From Lachnospiraceae bacterium UBA7202 (GTDB lineage Bacteria; Bacillota; Clostridia; Lachnospirales; Lachnospiraceae), in the NCBI GenBank assembly GCA_002490705.1, contig DKUO01000021.1, forward strand, positions 26,748 to 90,747: a DNA stretch of 64,000 bases. The letters are read 5' to 3'. The notes under the pieces are model-generated. The model was not told the DNA's origin and ran no database searches. It saw nothing but the letters and a program-made list of their open reading frames with translations. Each line of letters begins with the position of its first letter. The stretch's first letter is position 1. The translations under genes and the position numbers were made by a program. This document shows, piece after piece, positions 23,682-32,737 of this stretch.

Positions 23682-25721
23682 ATGAGACCAGAATGGAAAG
23701 ATTTTGTAGGCGGCAAATGGGACAAAGAAGTAAATGTCCGCGACTTTATCCAGAGAAACTATCACCCTTACGACGGTGATGAGTCCTTCCTGGCAGAGCC
23801 TACACAGAACACAAAAGACCTTTGGGCACAGGTTCTTGACCTGCAGAAGCAGGAGCGTGAGGCAGGCGGCGTATTGGATATGGATACCAAGGTGGTATCT
23901 ACGATCACATCCCACGGCCCCGGCTATCTGGACAAGAGCAAAGAGACCATCGTAGGTTTCCAGACAGATAAGCCCTTCAAGCGTTCTTTACAGCCCTACG
24001 GCGGTATCAGAATGGCTGAGAAAGCTTGCTCCGACAACGGTTATGAGGTTGATCCCGAAATCAGCGAGTTCTTCTCTACACACAGAAAAACACACAATGC
24101 AGGCTGCTTCGACGCTTACAATCAGGAAATGAGAGCTTGCCGTTCTTCCCATATCATCACCGGTCTTCCGGATGCCTATGGCCGTGGACGTATCATCGGC
24201 GACTACAGACGTGTTGCACTGTACGGTATCGACAGACTGATCGAGGATAAGCAGGCACAGAAGGATTCCACCGGCCGCGTTATGACCGATGATGTAATCC
24301 GTCTCCGTGAAGAGCTTTCCGAGCAGATGACCGCTCTTAAAATGATGAAAGAGATGGCTGCTTCTTATGGCTGCGATATTTCCAAGCCCGCTTCCAACGT
24401 GCAGGAAGCTATTCAGGCTACTTATTTCGGATACCTTTGCTCCGTAAAAGAGCAGAATGGTGCGGCTATGTCCCTTGGACGTACATCCACTTTCCTTGAT
24501 GTGTACGCTGAGAGAGACCTTGCGAACGGCACATTCACAGAGCAGCAGATTCAGGAGTTCGTTGACCACTTCATCATGAAGTTAAGATGCGTGAAGTTTG
24601 CTCGTACACCTGAGTATAACCAGATTTTTGCAGGCGATCCGGTATGGGTAACCGAGTCCCTCGGCGGTGTTGGCGTTGACGGTCGTCACATGGTAACGAA
24701 GATGAGCTTCCGTTATCTGCACACTCTGACCAACTTGGGTCCTTCTCCGGAGCCCAACCTGACAGTTCTCTGGTCCACAAGACTTCCTGAGAGCTGGAAG
24801 AGATACTGTGCGAAGATGTCCATCCAGACCTCTTCCATCCAGTACGAGAACGACGACCTGATGAGAGTAACACACGGCGACGACTACGGTATCGCATGTT
24901 GCGTATCCTCCATGGTTATCGGTAAGGAAATGCAGTTCTTTGGCGCACGTGCAAACGTTGCAAAATGTCTGCTGTACGCTTTAAACGGTGGTATCGACGA
25001 AGTTACCAAGAAGCAGGTAGGTCCTAAGTACCGTCCTGTTACCGGCGACGTTCTGGATTATGACGATGTAATGGAGAAATTCATCGACATGCTCGAGTGG
25101 CAGGCTGACGTGTATGTAAATACACTGAACATCATTCACTACATGCATGACAAATACTGCTATGAGAGAGCTGAGATGGCTCTTCATGACAGAGACGTTA
25201 AGCGTTATTTCGCAACCGGTGTTGCAGGTCTCTCCATCGTGGCAGACTCCTTCTCCGCTATCAAGTACGCGAAGGTTGAGCCCATCAGAGATGAGGACGG
25301 CATCATCGTTGACTTCAAGACCACCGGCGAGTTCCCGAAATACGGTAACGACGACGACCGCGTAGATGAGATTGCTCAGGAGATCGTTCACAAGTTCATG
25401 ACAGCGATCAGAAGACACCACACCTACAGAAACGGTGTTCCTACAACCTCTATCCTTACCATTACTTCCAACGTAACCTACGGTAAGGCTACCGGTAACA
25501 CACCTGACGGACGTAAGAAGGGCCAGCCTTTCGCACCCGGCGCTAACCCGATGCATGGTCGTGATACTCACGGTGCAGTCGCTTCCCTGTCTTCTGTATC
25601 CAAGCTTCCGTTCAACGATGCACAGGATGGTATCTCCAATACCTTCACCATCATTCCGGGCGCTCTTGGTAAAGAAGATCAGGTATTCGCAGGCGATATT
25701 GAGGTAGACTTAAATAAATAA
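23682..25721 (+). CDS. Pyruvate formate-lyase large subunit lacking the glycyl-radical domain
   Basis: 679 residues from ATG 23682 (AGGAGG upstream). It aligns with PflB along its whole length: the active-site pair is Cys406-Cys407 in YGIACCVSSM, followed by MQFFGARAN and ALHDRDV, and GNTPDGRKKGQPFAPGANPMHGRD near the end. It stops after ALGKEDQVFAGDIEVDLNK, exactly where the standard enzyme continues into the C-terminal glycyl-radical domain. That domain is encoded separately at 25971-26213; 679 + 80 residues equals the usual 760. The enzyme converts pyruvate and CoA to acetyl-CoA and formate by radical chemistry. Codon use is that of a highly expressed gene. No frame change can restore the missing part, since an unrelated gene with its own start lies between. 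Confidence 0.93.
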   Translation: MRPEWKDFVGGKWDKEVNVRDFIQRNYHPYDGDESFLAEPTQNTKDLWAQVLDLQKQEREAGGVLDMDTKVVSTITSHGPGYLDKSKETIVGFQTDKPFKRSLQPYGGIRMAEKACSDNGYEVDPEISEFFSTHRKTHNAGCFDAYNQEMRACRSSHIITGLPDAYGRGRIIGDYRRVALYGIDRLIEDKQAQKDSTGRVMTDDVIRLREELSEQMTALKMMKEMAASYGCDISKPASNVQEAIQATYFGYLCSVKEQNGAAMSLGRTSTFLDVYAERDLANGTFTEQQIQEFVDHFIMKLRCVKFARTPEYNQIFAGDPVWVTESLGGVGVDGRHMVTKMSFRYLHTLTNLGPSPEPNLTVLWSTRLPESWKRYCAKMSIQTSSIQYENDDLMRVTHGDDYGIACCVSSMVIGKEMQFFGARANVAKCLLYALNGGIDEVTKKQVGPKYRPVTGDVLDYDDVMEKFIDMLEWQADVYVNTLNIIHYMHDKYCYERAEMALHDRDVKRYFATGVAGLSIVADSFSAIKYAKVEPIRDEDGIIVDFKTTGEFPKYGNDDDRVDEIAQEIVHKFMTAIRRHHTYRNGVPTTSILTITSNVTYGKATGNTPDGRKKGQPFAPGANPMHGRDTHGAVASLSSVSKLPFNDAQDGISNTFTIIPGALGKEDQVFAGDIEVDLNK

Positions 25722-25737
25722 GGAGTTGGGTAAGACT

Positions 25738-25950
25738 ATGGATGACAAACAGATGATAGATGATTTTATCAAGATGATGGATTCCGGGATGGCGGAAGGT
25801 GTCGGCCATGTAAATGTTGATGTCGACGCCAAAGCTGACAACTCTAAGAATGTCCAGACCATGGGGTGCACGGATTGCTCCCGCACCCCGCTGGCCTGTA
25901 GCGTACCGACCCTCCACGAAGGATTGGACGGGTTGGAAGATTACAAATAA
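25738..25950 (+). CDS. Small Cys-containing protein encoded between the two PFL subunits, unrecognised
   Basis: 70 residues, acidic, starting at ATG 25738 (an AGGAG lies 12 nt upstream). Residues 7-29 line up without gaps with residues 8-30 of the glycyl-radical subunit next door: seven identities, including the GxH and the NV.V pattern (GVGHVNVDV against GGHHLNVNV), and mostly conservative changes elsewhere. After that it diverges completely: the glycyl-radical loop is absent and instead there are Cys44, Cys47 (CTDC) and Cys54. It looks like a copy of the first half of the radical domain joined to a cysteine segment. I do not know the family; roles such as chaperone, competitor or metal/redox partner of the split enzyme are guesses. 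Confidence 0.8.
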   Translation: MDDKQMIDDFIKMMDSGMAEGVGHVNVDVDAKADNSKNVQTMGCTDCSRTPLACSVPTLHEGLDGLEDYK

Positions 25951-25970
25951 AAAGATAGGAGGACAATACA

Positions 25971-26213
25971 ATGGCAGCAGCAACAGCTCAGGTAGATAAC
26001 CTTGTAAATTTATTAGATGGATACGCAACAAAGGGCGGCCATCACCTTAACGTAAACGTGCTCAACAGAGATACCTTACTGGATGCACAGAAGCATCCTG
26101 AGAACTATCCTCAGTTGACCATCCGTGTTTCCGGCTATGCAGTAAACTTCATCAAGCTGACACCGGAACAGCAGGCGGACGTTATCTCTCGTACATTCCA
26201 CGAGAGCATCTAA
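25971..26213 (+). CDS. Glycyl-radical subunit of split pyruvate formate-lyase
   Basis: 80 residues, ATG with AGGAGG about 10 nt upstream. It is equivalent to the last 80 residues of PflB: NLLDGY, GGHHLNVNVLNRD, PENYPQLTIRVSGYAV, and a tail ending ISRTFHESI. Gly55 in RVSGYAV is the residue converted to the glycyl radical by PflA. E. coli has a free-standing spare-part protein of similar kind (GrcA/YfiD) that rescues damaged PflB, but there the large enzyme keeps its own radical domain; here the large subunit has none, so this protein must be an obligatory subunit. It shares the reading frame of the large subunit but is 250 nt away from its stop. Confidence 0.93.
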   Translation: MAAATAQVDNLVNLLDGYATKGGHHLNVNVLNRDTLLDAQKHPENYPQLTIRVSGYAVNFIKLTPEQQADVISRTFHESI

Positions 26214-26232
26214 TTAAAAGGTAATTTTTGTG

Positions 26233-26263
26233 AGAGCCCCGTAGTAATACGGGGCTCTTTATG
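26233..26263 (+). terminator. Terminator or attenuator between the PFL subunits and pflA
   Basis: A perfect 11-bp stem (26233-26243 with 26248-26258) with a GTAA loop; the T tract is short (TTTA). An extended -10 box (TGGTATACT, ending 26270) follows, so pflA may be partly transcribed from its own start. Confidence 0.7.
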
Positions 26264-26312
26264 GTATACTGTAATTAATTGAAAACAGTTCAATAGAAAG
26301 AAGGTTATGCAG

Positions 26313-27074
26313 ATGCAGGGACGAATCCATTCCTTAGAAAGTTTTGGCACCGTAGACGGACCCGGCACCCGATTTGTGGTCTTCGTACAGGGCTGCCCTA
26401 TGCGTTGTGCCTATTGCCACAATCCCGACACTTGGGAAATGAATGGCGGCACGCTGATGGAGCCGGAATATATTTTTGAGCAGTATAAGAGAAACGAAGC
26501 CTTTTATCACGGAGGCGGTATTACCGTCACCGGCGGAGAACCGCTGATGCAGGTGGATTTTTTGATTGATCTGTTTACGCTTGCCAAAGCTGAAAATGTA
26601 CACACCTGTATCGACTCTTCCGGAATTGCCTACAAAAAAAATGCCAACCCGGAATGGCTGGCAAAGCTCGACAAGTTAATGACGCTGACCAACCTTGTCA
26701 TGCTGGATATCAAACACATTGATCCCGAAAAGCATAAGGAATTAACTTCTCAGCCCAATGACGGCATTCTCGCTTTTGCGGAATATTTGGATGAGAAACA
26801 TGTAGACGTCTGGATTCGTCATGTCATTGTGCCGGGTATTACGGACGATGACGAGTACTTGTATAAACTCGGATACTTTATCGGCGGCCTCTCCAATTTG
26901 AAAGCTCTGGATGCCCTTCCCTACCACACGATGGGCGAATCCAAGTATGAAAAACTCGGCATGAAATATAAACTGGCCGGTGTCCCCGCCATGGATAAGG
27001 ATAAATTGATCGAAAAAAAGAAAGTGATTCTGGACGGTCTTCGCAAACGGCGGGAAGAATTGGGCATACACTGA
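26313..27074 (+). CDS. pflA: Pyruvate formate-lyase activating enzyme (radical SAM)
   Basis: 253 residues from the ATG at 26313 (AAGG 8 nt upstream), giving the typical beginning MQGRIHSLESFGTVDGPG; an ATG two codons earlier is possible. The radical SAM cluster motif is CPMRCAYC (C-x3-C-x2-C), followed by HNPDTW and the GGE motif TVTGGEPLMQ for SAM binding. It makes the glycyl radical on the PFL radical subunit, here the separate 80-residue protein. Its target peptide RVSGYAV is unchanged, so the ordinary activation chemistry should work on a free-standing substrate. Confidence 0.94.
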   Translation: MQGRIHSLESFGTVDGPGTRFVVFVQGCPMRCAYCHNPDTWEMNGGTLMEPEYIFEQYKRNEAFYHGGGITVTGGEPLMQVDFLIDLFTLAKAENVHTCIDSSGIAYKKNANPEWLAKLDKLMTLTNLVMLDIKHIDPEKHKELTSQPNDGILAFAEYLDEKHVDVWIRHVIVPGITDDDEYLYKLGYFIGGLSNLKALDALPYHTMGESKYEKLGMKYKLAGVPAMDKDKLIEKKKVILDGLRKRREELGIH

Positions 27075-27087
27075 TAACAATCCACAT

Positions 27088-27126
27088 AAAAAGGACGGTA
27101 CGCAAAAGCAACGCCGTCCTTTTATC
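27088..27126 (+). terminator. Bidirectional terminator between pflA and the hybrid kinase gene
   Basis: AAAAAGGACGG (27088-27098) pairs with CCGTCCTTTT (27114-27123), with a T-rich tail on the plus strand and an A-rich flank that gives U residues on the minus strand. Confidence 0.8.
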
Positions 27127-27135
27127 TTTATCATA

Positions 27136-30105
27136 CTATAACGAAATCCAACGTTTCAAAGCCTCTTCCAGCTTCTGAATATCCACCGGTTTTGAAACAT
27201 GGCCGTTCATACCGGCCTCCTCCGCTTTTCTGATATCGTCTGCAAAAGCGTCCGCCGTCATGGCCACAATGGGAATTTCTTCTAAATCCTTTCTGCCACA
27301 AGAACGAATCGCTCTCGACGCTTCATATCCGTTCATAATCGGCATCTGGATATCCATGAAAATCAAATCGTAGTAACCCGGCTCTTTCTCCTGGACGGCT
27401 TCCACGGCAAGTTTTCCGTTCATTGCCATCTCTACCTGAATCCCCACAATACTCAGCAGTTCTTTGGCCACCTCAATGTTAATCTCATTATCCTCCACCA
27501 GCAAAACCCTTCTGCCTGAAAAATCCTGTTGTTTGAAGTTCTCGAGATGCGTAGCCTCCCTTTCCTCATGCCCCTCTTCATGTCCCAGCACTTCCTTAAG
27601 AACCTGAATCAAACGGGATTTAAAAAGCGGCTTACCAATAAATGCGTCCACCCCGGCATCTGTCGCCTCCGACTCAATATCCGCCCAGTCATACGCCGAT
27701 AAAATAATAATAGAGATATCATTGCCAAATGTTCTTCGGATCTCTTTCGCCGTCTCCAAACCATCTTTATCCGGCATCTTCCAGTCTAAAATCACGGTGG
27801 CAAATTTTCTGTCCTGTTCTTCCGCATGCGTAATGCGATCAATAGCCGCCTCTCCACTGAGCACATATTCTGCATCCATTCCGAGACTCTTTAGCATTTC
27901 ACAGGAACTTTCACAGGACATCTCCTCATCGTCCACCACCAGTACAGGCAGCCCGTTATATGCCACAAGATCTGCATCCGTGGAATCATCCAGCTTCAGA
28001 TAAACCGTAACAGTAAACTTAGATCCCTGCCCCAGCTGGCTCTCCACCTTGATATCGCCCTGCATCATACGTGCGATATTGACCGCAATCGACATACCAA
28101 GACCGGTTCCCTCAATTTTGCTTGTGCGGGAGTCCGCTGCGCGGGAGAAGGGTTCAAAAATCTTGTCGATATATTCTCGCTCCATACCGATACCGGTATC
28201 CTCAAAAGTAAATTCATAATAACCGTAATTAGTGATCGTAGACGGTTTCTCTTCTATGTAAATACTGATCTTTCCGCCTTCCGGAGTAAACTTAACCGCA
28301 TTTCCCATGATATTCATAAAAATCTGTTGTAAATGCTGTTCGTCTCCAATCACATTCTCATGCTCCAATTTGGCAATTCCGGCGTTTAGCATAAGCCCCT
28401 TGGTTTCCATCTGCGTGCGGAACACCGTCATGAGACTCTCTATCGTATCAGAGAGATTAAATGCGTTTTCTGTCAGACTGACCTTACCGCTCTCAATGCG
28501 GCTCATATCCAAAACTTCATTAATCAATCCAAGAAGATGCTTCCCCGAAACCGTAATTTTACCGAGAGCATCCAAAACCCGCTCCTTCTCGTCGATATGT
28601 ATTGTCGCTATGGAGGTCATGCCAAGGATGGCGTTCATCGGCGTACGGATATCGTGGCTCATTCTGGAAAGGAAATCGCTCTTCGCATGGTTTGCTACCT
28701 CTGCGCGCTCCACAGCCTGCTCAAGCATCTGCTTTTGTTTCTCCTCACGGCTGATTACATCGTCAATATTGCGGACAGCCATGGTAATCGCTATCGGCTC
28801 GCCGTTTCTTTCTTCCGCTGCGGTAATCACGATGGAGCACCATTCATATCCCTCACCGTCCGGTTTTATCATTTTGAACTGTTGTTCAATATGTTCCTTC
28901 TGCTCGAGATATCTTATCATATTGGACAGATCCAATAAATCCTTTAGCTGATCAAAATATTCCGGTTCCACCGTTCCATGACCGAAAAACTCATCCATAG
29001 CCACCCTGTAAGGTCTGCACATAACCTTACTTTCGCTTCGGGGATAAACCATTTCTACGGTTTTATCCAGCACATGAACATAAAAGATTGTCTTATAGGC
29101 GCGTGCCGTACTGTCCATAGCATTTCGATAAATCTGCGTCTGCTCCATCAAAGCCTGATTGTTCTTCGCATTTCCATATTCTCTGACAGCCTGAAAAACA
29201 AATACGGCGATACCAAGCAGCACTACAACTATGCTGATCGTTTGAAACGTATCGGTACCTGACAAAATCTCATCCTTCGATATGGTGAGAATTCCCGTCC
29301 AGCCATTGTCCATATGATGGAAATAGACATTGCGGACAATATTATCTGTAGGCGTAATATTTTCTAAAACGTGATTTTTCTGATTGCATACCGCATCTTC
29401 CCTGTAATTATTCACCAACGTCTGGAATTCTTCCTTGCTATAGTCCCAACAGGACTTATAGTAAAGCAGCGTTCCTTCCCTGTCCACCAGATAATAGGAA
29501 GCATCCTCGGGAAGCTCCAGATTTTTATTATACAGTTCAAAACAGCCGGGTTTAATATCAATCGCAAGAAAGCTTCCCGTTTCCGGCACCACCCTGCACA
29601 TAGTGACAACCGGCAGACCTGTCGTAGCGTCTGTGTAAACCGGTGAAATATAAGTCTCTCCCTTGGCATCCAACGCTCCCTGATAATAAACCGTGTCTGT
29701 AAAATCATAATCGCTCATCGTTTCGGCTGCGGGATCATCCGACAAAACTTCTTTGGCATTGAAGGTTTTTCCGTAAACCCGGATGTTTTCCTTTCCGTAC
29801 ATGTCCGTCAGGCCATGTATAAAAGGATACAAGCCTTTCCGAAGCTCCTCGATTGATATGCCTTCTTTTTCTCTCTCCTCAACATAGTTCACACAGATTC
29901 TCAGAACCGCCTCACAGGTACGGAAATTACTCTCCTCCGACGAGGTATAGTTTTCTACCAGAGTCAAACCCATCTGGTTCGTATTGTCCCAAAGTGTATC
30001 CCGTAAAATAAAAGTGCAGAGCACGACAATCAGGATAAATGCGCTCAACACTATGATATTATTTCTCATTTTACCTAAAATTTGTATTCTTTTACTTTTT
30101 TTCAT
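27136..30105 (-). CDS. Hybrid sensor histidine kinase with two receiver domains
   Basis: About 989 residues from the ATG at 30105; a GTG 72 nt upstream has no ribosome site. Order of parts: a membrane helix (about 17-35), an extracellular dCache-like sensing domain, a second membrane helix (about 290-310), a PAS-like segment, HisKA with the phosphorylated His484 in MSHDIRTPMNAILG, an HATPase domain (DTGIGM, EGTGLGMSI), then two receivers with VILDWKMPDKDG and LIFMDIQMPIMNG carrying the phospho-acceptor Asp. No DNA-binding output is present. It likely passes phosphate onward or acts through protein contacts; the signal is unknown. Confidence 0.88.
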   Translation of the reverse strand: MKKSKRIQILGKMRNNIIVLSAFILIVVLCTFILRDTLWDNTNQMGLTLVENYTSSEESNFRTCEAVLRICVNYVEEREKEGISIEELRKGLYPFIHGLTDMYGKENIRVYGKTFNAKEVLSDDPAAETMSDYDFTDTVYYQGALDAKGETYISPVYTDATTGLPVVTMCRVVPETGSFLAIDIKPGCFELYNKNLELPEDASYYLVDREGTLLYYKSCWDYSKEEFQTLVNNYREDAVCNQKNHVLENITPTDNIVRNVYFHHMDNGWTGILTISKDEILSGTDTFQTISIVVVLLGIAVFVFQAVREYGNAKNNQALMEQTQIYRNAMDSTARAYKTIFYVHVLDKTVEMVYPRSESKVMCRPYRVAMDEFFGHGTVEPEYFDQLKDLLDLSNMIRYLEQKEHIEQQFKMIKPDGEGYEWCSIVITAAEERNGEPIAITMAVRNIDDVISREEKQKQMLEQAVERAEVANHAKSDFLSRMSHDIRTPMNAILGMTSIATIHIDEKERVLDALGKITVSGKHLLGLINEVLDMSRIESGKVSLTENAFNLSDTIESLMTVFRTQMETKGLMLNAGIAKLEHENVIGDEQHLQQIFMNIMGNAVKFTPEGGKISIYIEEKPSTITNYGYYEFTFEDTGIGMEREYIDKIFEPFSRAADSRTSKIEGTGLGMSIAVNIARMMQGDIKVESQLGQGSKFTVTVYLKLDDSTDADLVAYNGLPVLVVDDEEMSCESSCEMLKSLGMDAEYVLSGEAAIDRITHAEEQDRKFATVILDWKMPDKDGLETAKEIRRTFGNDISIIILSAYDWADIESEATDAGVDAFIGKPLFKSRLIQVLKEVLGHEEGHEEREATHLENFKQQDFSGRRVLLVEDNEINIEVAKELLSIVGIQVEMAMNGKLAVEAVQEKEPGYYDLIFMDIQMPIMNGYEASRAIRSCGRKDLEEIPIVAMTADAFADDIRKAEEAGMNGHVSKPVDIQKLEEALKRWISL

Positions 30106-30321
30106 GATATTAAAATCTTCCCCTGTCATCCGCCTCATACCGGCAAAATTTGTCCTATCGGGATTGTGTTCTTTCACTTTATATTCTACTCACCGATTAG
30201 GGGAAAATCAAGACATAGCTATATTTTTCTACTTGTATATTGGCTCCTTTTATATTAAAATAAGAACATGGCAGATTGCTATTGCTACCAATCATTTTTA
30301 AAACATAAGGAGGATATTGTC

Positions 30322-30492
30322 ATGGCATATGTAATCAGTGACGCTTGTGTATCTTGCGGAGCTTGTGAGGCTCAGTGTCCGGTTGGCGCTATCAGCATGG
30401 GAGACGGTAAGTTCGAGATTGATCCCGCTAAATGCATTGACTGCGGTTCCTGCGCAGGCGTTTGCCCGACAGGTTCTATCTCCCAGGGCTAA
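30322..30492 (+). CDS. 2[4Fe-4S] ferredoxin
   Basis: 56 residues from the ATG at 30322 with AAGGAGG upstream. Two complete C-x2-C-x2-C-x3-C-P motifs (CVSCGACEAQCP and CIDCGSCAGVCP) bind two [4Fe-4S] clusters, the clostridial-type electron carrier used by pyruvate:ferredoxin oxidoreductase, hydrogenase and related enzymes. Neighbours give no specific partner. A terminator follows. Confidence 0.96.
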   Translation: MAYVISDACVSCGACEAQCPVGAISMGDGKFEIDPAKCIDCGSCAGVCPTGSISQG

Positions 30493-30514
30493 TTGAAATC
30501 CAGTCAGGTGTTGG

Positions 30515-30566
30515 AAGGAACCGTCTCCCCAAAGCCTTACTTCGGGGGAAGCGGTTCTTTCTTTTT
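30515..30566 (+). terminator. Terminator shared by the ferredoxin and MerR genes
   Basis: GAACCG-C-CCCC (about 30518-30530) pairs imperfectly with GGGGGAAGCGGTTC (30544-30557), followed by TTTCTTTTT on the plus strand. The MerR gene ends inside the loop. Confidence 0.75.
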
Positions 30567-31256
30567 GCCTCGGGCAAATTTCTCTCCGGGACGGCGTCTT
30601 GCGCTGATCATCTCGTCGATCTTGCGGTAGTGTTCCTCGTCAAGCTTCCGCCTTTCCTCGTCTCTCTCCTCCTGCTGCCTGAACTGGTAATCCAGTTCTT
30701 TCAGTATGCTCTCCTTAATCTCCGTGCACATTTCCCTGTTTGCATTCTTGACCGCATCAGTCACCATATGTTGTAAGAGATATTGCAGGCGCTTTGCCTT
30801 TTTCTCCCGTTCTTCATCCAAAGCCCCCTCGTATTCCTTAAGCTCCTGCCCCTCCTCCGGCATTTCCAAAACCGTCTCCTTCCCTTTAGACATCGTGACC
30901 ATATACTTTTTCGCTTTCTTCATGACCATATCCTCCACCTTTTCTTCTATTCTCTCCTCTCTCACATGCGCACTCGGCTGCAATTCCTTCTCACCGCTCT
31001 CTGCGGGTGTATATCCGCCGCCGAGGAAACCGCCGTCCCCCTGTAAAACCGTCCGTATTGCCTTAAGCTGTAATCCCTGCTCTTTGAGCTGCTTAATCCG
31101 GCGCAGCGTCTCAATATCCTTTTCCGTATAACAACGATGTCCCATCTCGTTGCGCCCAATCGACAACTTTAACTCATCTTCCCAGTAGCGGAGGACGTGG
31201 GGCTCCACCTCCACCTTCTTTGAAGCCTCCGAGATATAATAAATGCTATCGTTCAT
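30537..31256 (-). CDS. MerR-family regulator with long C-terminal coiled coil
   Basis: 239 residues. The N-terminal winged helix (YYISEASKKVEVEPHVLRYW, then RCYTEKDIETLRRIKQLKEQG) is MerR type. After residue 85 there is no metal- or drug-binding domain; instead a highly charged helical region, probably a long coiled coil (EEREKKAKRLQYLL, RQQEERDEERRKLDEE), with a basic tail. The related RacA protein of Bacillus also joins a MerR-type head to a coiled coil, but the similarity may only be architectural. It is transcribed in the same direction as the dnaB operon but a terminator separates them. Confidence 0.8.
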   Translation of the reverse strand: MNDSIYYISEASKKVEVEPHVLRYWEDELKLSIGRNEMGHRCYTEKDIETLRRIKQLKEQGLQLKAIRTVLQGDGGFLGGGYTPAESGEKELQPSAHVREERIEEKVEDMVMKKAKKYMVTMSKGKETVLEMPEEGQELKEYEGALDEEREKKAKRLQYLLQHMVTDAVKNANREMCTEIKESILKELDYQFRQQEERDEERRKLDEEHYRKIDEMISARRRPGEKFARGKKKEPLPPK

Positions 31257-31308
31257 GTAAGTTCCTCCCTCTCCTTCTATCCTGTCTTCTGACTCTGCTT
31301 ATGCGCGG

Positions 31309-31345
31309 AAAAAAAGAGACCCCCCATCTGGGTTGTCTCTTTTGT
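31309..31345 (-). terminator. Terminator after dnaB
   Basis: AAAAGAGAC pairs with GTCTCTTTT (31335-31343 with 31312-31320); on the minus strand a run of seven T follows. Confidence 0.85.
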
Positions 31346-31353
31346 AATAGAAT

Positions 31354-32691
31354 CTATTTTGCCAGGTTTGCAAATTTCGTGTAATCCGGCAGCCAGACCA
31401 GCTCCACCGTGCCGATCGGGCCGTTTCTCTGCTTCGCTATGATGATTTCCGCAATTCCCTTTCGCTCCGTATCCTTGTTGTAATAGTCGTCGCGGTATAT
31501 GAACATGACCACATCGGCGTCCTGCTCGATTGCGCCGGATTCACGCAAATCCGAGAGCATGGGTCTGTGGTCGGGACGCTGCTCCACCGCACGGGACAGC
31601 TGGGAAAGCGCAATCACCGGCACATGCAATTCTCTGGCAAGAGCTTTCAGAGAACGGGAAATATCCGAGATTTCCTGCTGCCTGGAATCCGTGGATCTGC
31701 CGCTTCCCGACATCAACTGCAAATAATCGATAATGACCATTTCCAGATTATGCTCCAATTTATATTTACGGCATTTGGAGCGAAGCTCCGAAATGGTGAT
31801 ACCCGGCGTGTCATCTATAATCAGATTGGATTTACCGATCTCTCCTGCGCTCTCAATCAGCTTCTCCCACTCCGCATCCGTAAGATTTCCCGTCCGAATA
31901 TGTTGGGAGTCCACCTTAGCCTCCATGGAAAACAGTCGGTTCACCAACTGCTCTTTCGACATTTCCAAACTGAATATGGCCACCGTTTTATTCTGTTTAA
32001 AAGCCACGTATTCGGCTATATTCAGGACAAAGGCGGTTTTTCCCATGGAAGGCCTTGCCGCCACCAAAACGAGGTCGGAAGGCTGCATACCGGAGGTCTT
32101 ATAGTCCAGATCCAGAAAGCCGGTCGCCACACCGGTGACATTTCCCTTGTTATGGGAAGCCTTCTCGATGTTATCCATCACATCCATCACGATCTGCCGG
32201 ATGGGGACGAACTCGCCGCCTCCGCGTCTCTGTACCAGATCAAATACCCGCTTCTCTGTATCCTCCAGAATGGCTTCCAGACTATCCTTGCCGACATAGC
32301 ACGCATTGGCAATCTCTTCATTCAGGCGGATCAACCGTCTGAGCACCGCCTTGTCGGCGACAATACCTGCATAGTATTTCACATTTGCCGAGGTTGGCAC
32401 CGCGGTAATCAGGTCCCTGATAAACTCAGGGCTGCTGACTTCTGAGGGCACGTCTTTCTCCCGAAGCCTGTCCTGCAGCGTCACCAGATCCACCGGTTTT
32501 CCCTCGTCATTGAGCTCTACCATCGCGTCAAACAAAACGCCATACTGTTTATTATAAAAATCCTCTCCCTGCACAATCTCCGAGGCCGCAACGATAGCAT
32601 CCCGATCCATAATCATAGAGCCGATCACGGACTGTTCCGCCTCCATGCTGTGAGGCAATATTCTTTTTAATAATGCTTCTTCATTAGCCAA
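31354..32691 (-). CDS. dnaB: Replicative DNA helicase DnaB
   Basis: 445 residues, full length. The N-terminal DnaB domain (HSMEAEQSVIGSMIMDRDAI) is joined by a linker helix to the RecA-like motor, with Walker A in ARPSMGKTAF, Walker B MVIIDYLQLM, and the DLRESGAIEQDADVVMFIYR motif. It is the hexameric fork helicase loaded by the DnaC/DnaI-type protein at 348-1304. It follows rplI and gdpP in the order conserved across Firmicutes. Confidence 0.97.
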   Translation of the reverse strand: MANEEALLKRILPHSMEAEQSVIGSMIMDRDAIVAASEIVQGEDFYNKQYGVLFDAMVELNDEGKPVDLVTLQDRLREKDVPSEVSSPEFIRDLITAVPTSANVKYYAGIVADKAVLRRLIRLNEEIANACYVGKDSLEAILEDTEKRVFDLVQRRGGGEFVPIRQIVMDVMDNIEKASHNKGNVTGVATGFLDLDYKTSGMQPSDLVLVAARPSMGKTAFVLNIAEYVAFKQNKTVAIFSLEMSKEQLVNRLFSMEAKVDSQHIRTGNLTDAEWEKLIESAGEIGKSNLIIDDTPGITISELRSKCRKYKLEHNLEMVIIDYLQLMSGSGRSTDSRQQEISDISRSLKALARELHVPVIALSQLSRAVEQRPDHRPMLSDLRESGAIEQDADVVMFIYRDDYYNKDTERKGIAEIIIAKQRNGPIGTVELVWLPDYTKFANLAK

Positions 32692-32737
32692 AATATCCCT
32701 CCGCTTCGGAGAATGCCCGCTCCGAGACTATTTTCTC

